In this document: piece after piece, positions 1 through 10,370 of the stretch
Numbering within the stretch: the stretch's first letter is position 1
Layout of the letters: each line of letters opens with the position of its first letter
Origin: Begonia masoniana
Taxonomy: Eukaryota; Streptophyta; Magnoliopsida; Cucurbitales; Begoniaceae
Assembly (NCBI GenBank): GCA_022432975.1
Contig: CM039504.1
Span: forward strand, 3,817,459 to 3,881,458
Direction of reading: 5' to 3'
DNA: 64,000 bases
Notes under the pieces: generated by a model
What the model was told of the DNA's origin: nothing
What the model saw: only the letters and a program-made list of their open reading frames with translations
Databases searched by the model: none
Made by a program: the position numbers and the translations under genes

Positions 1-231
1 TGATAACTTCTTGCATCCTCTCCAACTCACTTGAGTTACTGATCCAAATGAGCTCAAGTGCAACGAAATAAACAGAAATGGAAGGCTAGATATTTCTTCT
101 ACAAAGCAAACTCAAGCTAAATAAAACAGAGCAACACGAATTATTCCAATCAAAAATTTCTCGAAAGAAACTAACAGTATATCGGTCTTCTCTTCAGCTT
201 TCCATCTAAAATCAAGTACATGCACAAGCAA

Positions 232-254
232 CGAGAGAGAGAGAGAGAGAGAGA
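232..254. repeat. (GA)n microsatellite
   Basis: A run of GA dinucleotides lies just downstream, on the minus strand, of the first WDR83-like exon, so it sits at the start of its first intron. Confidence 0.85.
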
Positions 255-264
255 AGGCGGTGAC

Positions 265-465
265 GTGGACGTCGCGAACTTCACGGCCATGACATTTGTA
301 GGTTTTAATATGGATGCCGCGGTGAGGAATCCAGAGACAGATGGTTCGATCCTTACCGTAGGTAAGACAATAATTGTCATCGCCATTAAACCTAGCAGCC
401 AAAACAACATTTTCGTGACCTTTGAGGACGTTCGCCCCCCTTTTTGGCAGATCTCCCGCGCTCAT
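265..465 (-). CDS. WDR83/MORG1-like WD40 repeat protein, first coding exon (partial)
   Basis: The first exon encodes MSAGDLPKRG, then a first WD40 blade containing LKGHENVVLAARFN, CLTYGKDRTICLW and a second blade start with HGREVRDVH. This matches plant WDR83 (MORG1) proteins as I know them; the family is a WD40 scaffold linked to the spliceosome and MAPK signalling. The ATG at 465-463 is chosen because the protein family starts with MSAGDLP; an in-frame upstream start adds 16 residues that do not look conserved. The exon should end at a GT near 264-270 because the frame then runs into a CT repeat (SLSLSL). The remaining exons lie to the left of the window. The donor position is uncertain by a few bases. 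Confidence 0.75.
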
Positions 466-559
466 CTTGCAACTCTGCTCAGTTCGCTGCTTTCGGCTCA
501 GACACGGCCTCAACTTCTCTTCTTTAGTGGAGTTGGTTGGCGGTTTAGTTTGGTTTAAA

Positions 560-1281
560 GTAATTTATCAAACCAGTTCGAACCAAACCATTATTCTACT
601 CTAAAATAAAACCAGATCATCAAAATAAAATTGAATTTAATTTGAAGTTGCTTTAGTAGCAAGACTAATTAACTATTAAAAATTTAACTACTTCCATTAA
701 TTACTTGCAATTCTTTACCTCTCTTCCAAAAGAATTGAAAATAGACACAATAATATCATAATTTTTAATGCAGGACAGTAGGAGTGAACGACATGTACAC
801 GATTAAATTAAAAATGATATACAATTTGGAATGTAATAATTTGATAAATTATTATCTGGTTCGCTATTAAAATTGAGACATGTGCTACATTTAGTTTAAA
901 AATAATATATTCAATAATACAAGACAAAAATACATTTGACATGCCACGATCTTAGAATAAGACTAATTGAATAGAAAATATACAAAAAATGTTCTTGCAA
1001 CATTCAATATAAAATAGAGTTATAGCACATTTATTCTGTATTCTTAGTTTTTAATTTTTATTTCTTGACATAATAAATATTGATTGCTACCATCCGTAAT
1101 AAATTAAAATATTTTAAAAAATTATTAATTATAATAATCAATGTTTTTTCTTTGAATTTATAAAGCATATCGAATAATGCAAACATAAAAATCATAAAAT
1201 TTATTTATTAATTTCAGCAATAAAAATGTTCATAACATTTGCTTGTTGGGCACATTATTCCCAACATTTCCGGGTATTCAC
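560..1281. other. AT-rich intergenic DNA
   Basis: No coding pattern, structural RNA or terminal repeat was recognised between the WDR83-like 5' end and the dehydrogenase relic. Confidence 0.6.
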
Positions 1282-1865
1282 CATATATTTTGGCTTAACT
1301 GTTCGATATATTTTATTGCATCGCCGGAAAACTAGCTATGAATGCTCGACGATACGTTCACTATCCGGCCTTGAATGCCTGAAAAAGTGGTCGTCTCCAC
1401 TATCTTCTTCAGAAGAAGCTTCGTCAACAGAAAATGACCTTCGAAATAGAATTAATTGTGCAAAGCAAAGTAAGAAATAGATTAATAAAAACAATTAAAT
1501 CATTGACTGATTAATTGATACCGAGGTAATTAGTGGCAAAGGTCATCTCCACTCCATCTTCGGAAAGTGCATGTTCATGCGAAAACTTGCCGGCGTTGTT
1601 TCTGAAACGAAAAAGATAAAGCGGTGAGGAGAAATTTGAAAATGGAAGAGAGTTTGTTTTATTTTTCAAATTATTTTAGAAGAATAATATTGTTACATTA
1701 GAAGGTTGAGAGGTAGATGAAGGCACTCGAACTCGGAGTCGAAGGATCGAACGGAGGAGAGAGAGCTGAGATCGAGAGCCATGATGATGATATCGGAATC
1801 AAGAAACTCAGAGAGAATACGCGCACTCGTTTCCTCCGCGACTTTAACGCTCCGAGCGGGAATTA
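1282..1865 (-). pseudogene. TIC32-type short-chain dehydrogenase relic
   Basis: Three minus-strand exons join in one frame: 1865-1697 (IPARSVKVAEE, then LDLSSLSSVRSF and LHLPLNLL), 1601-1522 (NNAGKFSHEHALSEDG and FATNYLG) and 1438-1282 (GHFLLTKLLLKKI, then GRIVNVSSSIHS). This is the central Rossmann region of classical/extended short-chain dehydrogenases of the TIC32/WW-oxidoreductase type, including the NNAG motif and the catalytic-Ser strand VSSS. The codon after SSSIHS is TAG at 1334-1332, where the family has Trp (SWFSGD). The N-terminal TGxxxGIG exon and the C-terminal YxxxK exon are not found nearby. It is a truncated, disabled copy; the last donor is approximate. Confidence 0.85.
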
Positions 1866-4800
1866 CTGGAAGAATTTACTAGAGAGAGAGAGAGATGTAG
1901 TTTAGGAATTTTAAAAAGACATTTGTCAAATGTAACTGAAAAATTGACGGAGGGTTTGAATTGCAAACGGTTTATACGATAGGGTTTGATTGGGTACAAA
2001 AAAAACGTTAGGTATTAAATAGCCACTGACCTCATACATTGGGATCTAAATTGAACTTTTCCATTTTTTTTAAAGTAAAAAATTGATCAATTCTAATTTT
2101 AAAATTAAAACGGAGGATAATATACAGTGTTCTAACAAAAAAGATTTTAAACTCACGTTTTAAACAATTTCACCCTCAAACTATGAAAACCTAACAAATT
2201 AACCCATATCAACCATATAAATCCCCCATTTTCAGAGGTCTCTCGTTCTTCGAGAACGATCTTTTAGTTGTTCATGTAAAATCGAAAGTAGTGACTCATT
2301 CTCGACAAAAAAATATACCAAACAATATCAAATTTATTTTAAATTTTTATCACATGTGCAACGTATCATGAAAAAATAATCTATAAAGTTTTGTGATTTT
2401 TCAACTCTTTAAGATTTATTATAATTTTCATCGTTTGTTTTATAGAATATTGTTGAAAAAATTATATAATTTTTTATTTTTAAAAAATGGGGTGGGGGCA
2501 AAGCAAGGGAAGCCGTAACATGGGGAGGTTGGGGTCTGCCATACATGTTACCATGAGGCACGATGGAGGAGCTACTTTAGTGGTTAACCAGACCACGATG
2601 AAGACTGAAGATGTAGACTTGGGTTGGGCAAATGCATTGCTTTAATTACTGACTCGAATCCTTGCTTCAACTTTTTAGAACTGGTGCTCGAAAGGAGTGG
2701 GGACTGGTGTGGGGAAATCCATCAACCATGCATGCTTGCTTGCTTTCAGTGCAGAGTTTTTCATTTAAGGTTGGAGTTATGGATAGATAAGGAATGCTAG
2801 CACTTTTCAGCTGGAGCCCAGCTGGTCAGGTTGTAGTCTTGGAATTTGAGATTTTTTCACTCCATGTTCAAATCTAGTTAGATTCATTTATTTTGCAGGG
2901 GTAAAAATTATCTCCGAACTTTAATATTTTCTATTTCGAACCAAAACACGTTAACTAGTCTTAAAATAGATCTTACCCATCTATCATTTACCTTAATCAC
3001 ACATGAATGATGTGAGATTTTGCATCGTAATAGAATTAACTTCTACACTAACAAGAGGTCGGAATAACAAAATTCGCTTAAATTAGTGGAGATGTGGGTA
3101 AGTTGTAATATCTATATGGTATATAAGACGTCATTGCAGTGGGAGGGTGAGAAGCACTTTAAGGTGAAACAAGAAACTAAACCGGGGACCCTTTTTTTGG
3201 ATTTAACCTAAGTGGATTGGAATGAATTGGTAACATGTGTCAAGCTAGTCATGGAGCTGGTAAAGCCATTGGGAACAAGTTGAGTTGGAATATTTATTCA
3301 TATGCTAATTTTATTTGTTAGAACTTAAATTCCCTAAATTCTATAATCCTAAAATTTGAAAACCTAATTCCCAAATCGTTATCCATGTTAAAAAAACAAA
3401 GACAATAGAATGACGTACTCGAGTTTATTGCCAAAATCCAAATAGTAGTCAGTCATGTACGTAGATTTTTCTTTTCTCCAAGTACTTCACACAATATCTC
3501 TTTTAAAGGTGACGGAGACTCAACGAGAATATAAAAGCATGCTTAAGAAAATAGAACCATCACCCGCTTGAGTGGATAGTTACCATTATGGTTATCACAC
3601 AATGTGTATAATTACTCATACATTCAATATACTATCAAGTCGATATCTCAAAATTTAGTAAATCACTTTATAAACAACAATCATAATATATTACAGCAAA
3701 AAGTAGACCATAAGAATGCAGGATGGGAAGGCTCGTGGTGAGTAGCAGCTACACATGCCCAAAAATCATAATTCAGACAACTCGCATCTTTAGTTGAATC
3801 ACACAATATTCTATTAATTACTTCCCTAACTTTAAGGCCTGATTACACGTACATTTATGCGAATAAAAGTATGATTTTCTCCTCTGTAAAATTGCTTTTA
3901 TTCGATTCTTGCTGCGGTGCAGTGCAATTTATAATGAAGAACTGGTCAAATAATTAAACTACCTAACCTTATTCTTATAAGATTAGACAGTAATGTCCGT
4001 CGGTAAATATTCCTCCATTCACAGACACCTACTGCAACCGGAGTACCGCCCCTCACATGAGTCTCCGAGATTGAAGCTCATACTCATGTGCCTGATGTTA
4101 AACTCTTGTTAATTAAGCAGATGAGTTTTTACTGTTCGAATCTAAAAAAAGCTCTTCGAATCAACAAATATTACAATATATTAAAAAAAAAAAAGTGTGG
4201 CAACTCGTTGACTATGACAGTCTATAGTCCATACCAGTAGAGTTACACAGTCTCATATCGCTTGAAAGAATCAAAATTGAGTGATATATAAGTAGAGTTT
4301 TCTTTAATAACTAGTACAATGCGTTTTGGGATAATATCAAAAATAAATGTGCGGACTCTGACCTAAAGCAAAAAAATATTGGCAACAGAAAATTTCACAG
4401 ATGTGTAAATGAAGATGAAGTTGGTCCAGCTATGCATAGGAAACGTCAATGAAAGTGGAAGAGAAGCGGAAAGGGAGATGATGATGAAGATGGTGGGGAG
4501 AGAGATGCAGTGGGCATCTGCTACTTTATGAATCATGTGGGAATGAATTATTAAGATGGGTAATTGGATAAGGCCTAAGGCAATCTACATGTCATAAAAG
4601 GTGACGCAGAATTGGGACCAAGATGGGTTCGTCTTCCTTCTTTGCTGCACATGGAGGGCTTCGATGTTCTTTCCTTGTCTCCCTACCCAATAATGCACTG
4701 CTCTTCCTAGATCACTGCCCGCCATTGTTCATCTTCCACCACCTTCCACTTTGTCGTAGATTGATACAAGACTGTCAGTTCATTATTATTTTCTAGCCTT

Positions 4801-6036
4801 TTCGAGCTCGAAAACCCTCCCACTTGAATACAATATCCAAATTTGAAAGTTTGTCACATGCATCACAGATTTATGACATCCAAAGATCAATAATGGTAAC
4901 GTATTCTAATCTTACACTTTTTAACAAGATATTTATTCTATCAATTGTTGGGTATTTTTATTATTACAAAAGAAACAAATTCATATTCCAAGAAAAATCA
5001 AACATACTATCATTATCATCTATTCAAAATCTTGGTGAAATAATTAATTAATTAATTTTTAAGCTAATTTCAAAGGTGATTATCAATTTCTTTAAACTAA
5101 ATCAACTAAAGTCCAGGTCGAGGCTCAAGTTAAGAGCTTAGAGAGAGACTGGCTCACTCTGACAAATAATTTAAGAGAGTATAACAAGAAGGTAAACGTA
5201 ATATTATTTTTAATAATTTATTTAATTATGAGTTTTAATGCATCGTTAATTGTACGTATAAATCGAAATTAAACACTAATATCATAATTTGCAATAATTA
5301 GACAAAAAAGCTAAATTAATAACAAAAAAACACATATGCATGTGATTGGATGTCCATGTTTTGATAGTTCAGTATGTTTTGAATTCATGGGCTTCCCCCA
5401 ACTCAATAATAGATAGAGGTTGAATAACGTTGGGCATTGAATGGTTTAGTGCTCTCCACGAATCACCCACCATTGTTATCTAACTTACTAAGTTAATGAT
5501 CAGGGAAGACCCAACAATTAAATAAATAGAGCCGTCTATATTTAATGCGAAACCTTCCAATGTGGAGAAAAAAACACGAGACAAATTTCCCCGGACCAGT
5601 TGCCTCTATAATAAGCAAGGCAGATTTTCATTTTTTGTATCCTGGGTCTCGCGACTGATAGAGGGCTGGTTTAAATTTGCACGATTGAAGGGGCAACTAT
5701 GATATGTTTATTGAGATAGACGTGTAGATGTTTTCACTAAGATCTCGTGATATTATTCCTTGTTAAATTTACTCTTCTTTAAGCGTTCTCAATTTCCAAC
5801 TCTCTCTTCCCCAGCTTCTTACAACAACAAGCTCTAAATCTCTCTTCCTGCGCCAAAACCAAAAGCCATCATCGTTTCTGCTTCAACTTCAAATACCCAG
5901 ACTGAAATTTTTCTTGGCGAAAGATTTGGTCTTTAATCTAAAAAGTCACACTTCTTCTTTCTCATGCCTTCACCAGCTTTGTTTTTGAAAGTAGAGTGCT
6001 TTGTTTTGGAAAGTAGAGTGCTCAGAAAGTAAAAAG
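1866..6036. other. Long AT-rich intergenic stretch
   Basis: No gene is recognised over about 4.1 kb. Around 2290-2480 there is a diverged half-copy of the motif shared by the foldback elements of this window (ACCAAACAATATCAAATTTA, then a CACATGTGCAACGTATCATG-like block and AAAGTTTTGTGATTTTTC), without a matching inverted partner. A G-rich stretch at 2487-2645 gives a 52-codon frame of no recognised family. Confidence 0.5.
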
Positions 6037-6231
6037 ATGGAGGGGAAGGAAGAGGATGTTAAGCTCAGAGCGAACAAGTTTTCCGAGAGGCAACTGATTG
6101 GTAAGTCTGCTCAGACAGACAATGTCTACAAGGAACTACCGCCGGCGCAGTTGTTTGAGCCCAAAGAGCTCACCTCGTGGTCGTTTTACAGAGCAGGAAT
6201 TACAGAGTTCATCGCAACTTTCTTGTTGCAC
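6037..6231 (+). pseudogene. PIP1-type aquaporin, truncated N-terminal fragment
   Basis: Starting at the ATG at 6037 the frame reads [19 protein letters not shown], then [20 protein letters not shown] and IATFLL. This is the cytosolic N-terminus and start of the first helix of plasma-membrane intrinsic proteins of group PIP1 (water channels). Homology stops abruptly after IATFLL; the following [17 protein letters not shown] is not aquaporin-like. None of the later helices, NPA loops or loop D are present within the next kilobase. It is a 5' fragment, not a working channel. A short direct duplication (AAAGTAGAGTGCT) sits immediately upstream. Confidence 0.85.
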
Positions 6232-6330
6232 TACAAGGATATTCCAGCTGTCTTCTCCAAAATCAATCGAAAATATAAATAATTTCTGCAACTTCAATGC
6301 AGAATGACAAAAAAAAGAGGTTTTTTAGCA

Positions 6331-6335
<5 letters not shown>

Positions 6336-6361
<26 letters not shown>
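6336..6361. repeat. (GA)n microsatellite
   Basis: Perfect GA dinucleotide run downstream of the aquaporin fragment. Confidence 0.85.
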
Positions 6362-6500
6362 TTTGCATATATAAACTCGATTCATTCTGCAACTGCAACT
6401 TCAACTTTGTTGATTGAGAGCTGTTCCGAGTTGGTGTTGATGGGTATCTGGGTTTGAGCTTCAAAGAATCTGACGAAAAAGAGTTGAGATCTTTCAGAAG

Positions 6501-6606
6501 ATGAGAGCGAGGGAAGAAGATTGGTTGATTGGTACAAAATCCAGAGGTTCCGCTATCAAGCTATTTGGCACCACAATTCCTCTCTCTGCTAGTGCTACGG
6601 CCATGT
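6501..6606 (+). pseudogene. Possible cycling Dof factor (CDF) first exon relic
   Basis: The frame from ATG 6501 contains SAIKLFGTTIPL, which resembles the N-terminal motif (PAIKLFG.TIPL) of cycling Dof factors, transcription factors of the flowering pathway. It ends at a good donor (AT then GTAAGT). No Dof C2C2 zinc finger was found downstream before the metacaspase at 7132, so I read it as an orphan first exon. The motif is short, so a chance match is possible. Confidence 0.45.
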
Positions 6607-7131
6607 AAGTCAAGAGGAAAAGAACCAAAAGGAAACACAAAGTCATGTGCAAGTCACATTTAATTTTATGTCCGATTAACCGAGTTAATTTATTAACGGT
6701 AGATAATTCGATATTTGAATTGACGAAAAAAATTATTAACGGTAGATAATTCGATGTTTGAATTGACGAAAAAAATTATACAGTATTTGAATTAAAAACC
6801 CTCATAGTTCTGGATTTTATTTTATCTTTATTCTTAAAAATAAAAATTTGACTTTAATTAAACAAATTAAAATTATAAGGTCTAAGTTAAAATTAACTAT
6901 AAATTGAAGGAAAGAAGACATGATAATATCCAAACGACGTCGTCCAAATCTGTAAGCAAGTGAAAAGGAGATTTTGCCGACACGACGCACACCGAAATGC
7001 CACGTAAGAGATATCGAATATCTCATTCTCAACTCACACCATCTAAATACCGGCTGATAGAGGAGGAGACTAGGAAAGGGTATAGCTCTGAGCCATTGAC
7101 CAGCGAAGAGAAGAGGCTTTGAAGCTCGACA

Positions 7132-8756
7132 ATGGGAAAGAAGGCTGTATTGATCGGATGCAATTATTCGGGAACTAAGGCTGAGCTCAAAGGCTGCATC
7201 AATGATGTTAAGAGGATGTACCAGTGTCTCATCGATCGCTACGGTTTCTCCGAAGACGACGTCACAGTCCTCATCGACACCGACGATTCTTACACTCAGC
7301 CCACTGGAAAGAACATTCGTGCTGCCTTAGCGCATCTGGTCGGATCGGCGGAGGCTGGGGATGTTCTCTTTGTTCACTACAGCGGACATGGGACTCGTCT
7401 TCCGGCCGAGACCGGGGAGGAAGACGATACTGGCTACGATGAGTGTATCGTCCCTTGTGATATGAACCTCATCACTGGTCCATTTCTCTTTTCCTTTCTC
7501 CTCTTTTATTTTTTATTCGATTTCGTTTCTGTTTGGATTTCTGGATCTTTCTATTTCTCTTCGTCGATTATGTTGAAATTAATTCAAAATTAATAAAGGC
7601 CGAATCTGCTGTATGTTGGCTGTAAAAATCTTTAAAACCTAATTTTAATGTTCTTCCTATTCATGTAATTGACATCAAAATCCACTGTCCATAGCTTTAC
7701 GGGTCGCAGTGCCAACGAGCAATAATTTTTTCTTCTGATCCAGTGTGTAGAAATTAGAAAGTGAATTAATTCGAAATATGCATTCGTTTCATTTCAATCT
7801 GTTATTTGTGATTATGTTTTGAAACAGATGAGGATTTTAAGGAGTTAGTAGAGAAAGTACCAGAGGATTGCCGTCTCATCATCGTCTCAGATTCTTGCCA
7901 CAGTGGTGGTCTCATTCAAAATACCAAAGAACAGATAGGCGAGAGCACTAAGCGTCTTGACGAGGAGGAAGAAGAACCATCCTCGCATTTTGGATTCAGG
8001 AGCTTTCTGCATCAGACTGCCCAAAGTGCTTTAGAGTCCCGTGGTATACAGCTTCCATCTGCACTGCGTCATGTTCATCGCCATCATAATCCCGATGAAG
8101 AAGAATCAGCCCGAGAGGTTGACATTGGATATGAAGGGGGAGGCTATGTCAAAAATAGGTCACTTCCTCTCTCCACTCTCATTGAGATCCTGAAGCAGAA
8201 AACAGGGAAAGACGACATAGATGTGGGGAAGCTACGACCAAGCCTGTTCGATATATTTGGGGAGGATTCCAGCCCCAAGGTGAAGAAATTCATGAAGGTC
8301 ATCATGACTAAACTCCAACATGGTGAAGGGGAAAACGAAGGTGGTGGTTCTAGTGGGATGTTTGGAATGATTGGCAATTTGGCCCAGGAGTTCTTGAAGC
8401 AAAAGCTAGAAGAAAACAATGAAGACTATGCAAAACCTGCGATGGAAACTGATGTGGGGGGTAAAGAGGAGGTCTATGCAGGGGCAACAAAGCGTTCATT
8501 TCCTCATAATGGAATTCTGATCAGTGGATGCCAAACTGACCAAACTTCAGCGGATGCCAGCCCCTCTGGAAATTCAGCAAATGCTTACGGTGCTCTGAGC
8601 AATGCAATTCAGACCATACTTGAAGAATCAGATGGCTCAGTTACTTACCAGGAGCTGGTTTTGAAGGCCAGGGATAAACTGAAGGGCCAAGGCTTCACCC
8701 AGCGACCTGGTCTCTATTGCTCGGATGACTATGCTGATGCTCCTTTCGTTTGCTAA
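7132..8756 (+). CDS. Type II metacaspase (MC4-like), intact, two exons
   Basis: Exons 7132-7477 and 7828-8756 join in frame to give 424 residues. Metacaspases are Ca2+-dependent cysteine proteases that cut after Arg/Lys; type II enzymes act in plant damage and cell-death responses and lack a prodomain. The start [12 protein letters not shown] and the catalytic blocks HYSGHGTR (His86) and DSCHSGG (Cys139) fall at the same residue numbers I remember for Arabidopsis MC4. Acidic [12 protein letters not shown] and p10 segments ([16 protein letters not shown] near the C-terminus) are present, as is the long linker between p20 and p10 typical of type II. The end [12 protein letters not shown] is family-like. 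The intron interrupts the Thr115-Asp116 junction. No disabling change is seen. Confidence 0.95.
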
Positions 8757-10147
8757 TGTCTTCAATGGTGAGTCATATCAGTTTAACAATAAATATTACG
8801 CATATCCACTCGTTTGGAGTTTGGTCTGGTGTGTCTGTCTTCTGTTATTGTTGTTGTGCATCGTGTAATGGTTTGAGATTTGAGTTTTGAGCATCACATA
8901 TAATGTCTTTTATCTTCATCTTCGTTGCCAGTGAAGTTTGAATCACGTATGTCTCGTAATTCTTATTCATATTTGATACAGGAGAACTGGTGTGCTTCCC
9001 TTCATTCTCTGTGATTGCTTTTAAGTGAGTCATTAGGGGGCTGGCGGCTGCTAAAATAAATGAAACTAGACTAGTTCAATTTTTAGGATCATACAAGGTG
9101 ATAAACTGCATTTTGCAAACATGTTTTGATAACAAAGCATTTGCATTGAACAAATTTGTGACATAATCTAATCTCAAATAATATTTTGGGTGAAATATAC
9201 TTTAGTTAGTCCTGCATGTCAATTTAGTTCAATATATTTTCAATTAACTGGTGTGATCATGTAAAAGTTTAGGATTCCAAAATTCAGAAATTAATTTTGA
9301 AATTTTTCAAATCAAAACAGTCAAAACTTAATCTGTGATTTAATCTTAAATCTCTCAAAAACGAAGTGAAATCCGATTCGAAGCTCACTCAGTAATCAAT
9401 ATCCTCTGCAAACTTGATTGAGGAATCGGTTGTGCTGTTATATAGATAGAGAAACCCGTATGGTTCAGATGTTCAGATTTTCAACAGAAAATCTGAATGA
9501 ATCTCTCAGCATTTAGAGGAGAGATTATTATGAATCTCCTTTATAAATTGAGAGACTCGATGAAGGGGAAGAGCATCAAAGCCCTCTTTCTCAAGTTCTT
9601 ATTCAGAAAGGTTCATACCTTGCCTCCCTTGGTCTCCGATCACCACTCGCTGTCCAAAATTGATTGGGGTTCTCTAAGAGCTTCGAACAAATCTCTGTCG
9701 AAACCCTTATCTGGCCAAGATCTCCTGCAACACTCCAATGAACCACCTTTTACACGAAGTCGAGCTCTCCGACGTGCAGCAAATTCGACCGAAGAGAGAA
9801 ACACGCTCTCTGTGTTTCAGTCGAGGGAGAAACACGAGGAAAACTCGCGAAGGGAGGAGAAAGAAGAGGGTTCAGGTTTTTTTCTTTAAAACCTGAACCG
9901 GTTCACTTGAAGGCGGTCCAACCGAACCGGACCAGGTGAACCGGAACAGGTCCAACTAAACCAGACCCTACCCAATTTCGACCAGAATTACTGTCACGAC
10001 TTGGGAGAGATCCTAACAGAAATGCCAGGTCAAACGATCAACCTCAGGGAGATCCACCGTTTAACATAAGGTTGAGTGCAGAAGTTTTTAGCACCGAACC
10101 AGAACCTCCTCAAAGAAACAAAGATGAGAGTACAAACAATAGTAGAA
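8757..10147. other. Intergenic DNA between metacaspase and copia element
   Basis: The first part is probably metacaspase 3' UTR. An open frame at 9497-9889 (130 codons, basic, RS/EE-rich end) resembles no family I know and has low complexity. A short tract at 9890-9960 alternates CCGGTT/AACCGG motifs. No gene is called. Confidence 0.5.
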
Positions 10148-10199
10148 ATGTGATCCAAAAATACTATTGAAAAATATTTCCGGTATTTTTGGATCACAT
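10148..10199. repeat. Perfect 17-bp inverted repeat at the copia truncation point
   Basis: ATGTGATCCAAAAATAC at 10148-10164 is the exact reverse complement of 10183-10199, separated by 18 bp. The right arm belongs to the surviving copia 5' LTR; the left arm lies where homology to the 3' LTR stops. Confidence 0.9.
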
Positions 10200-10370
10200 C
10201 TGCTATCGTTTCTCGTACCGCTTATTTAAGTGGAGTTCCCATCGAATTTATTTATTATTTTTCCCAACAAGTGGTATCAGAGTCTAGGTGATTTCTTTAA
10301 ATCTAGTATGCTCTGTGGTTGCGATTTTTAAACTGATCTTCCACATCAGAAAAATTTTTAGAGGTTTTTT

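Noticed and set aside
2487..2645. Short G-rich frame (52 codons) as a small protein gene
   Set aside because: No family resemblance and no promoter or splice evidence.
9497..9889. 130-codon open frame as a gene
   Set aside because: No recognised domain, low-complexity basic/acidic tail, no splice context, and it lies in repeat-rich DNA beside a truncated retroelement.
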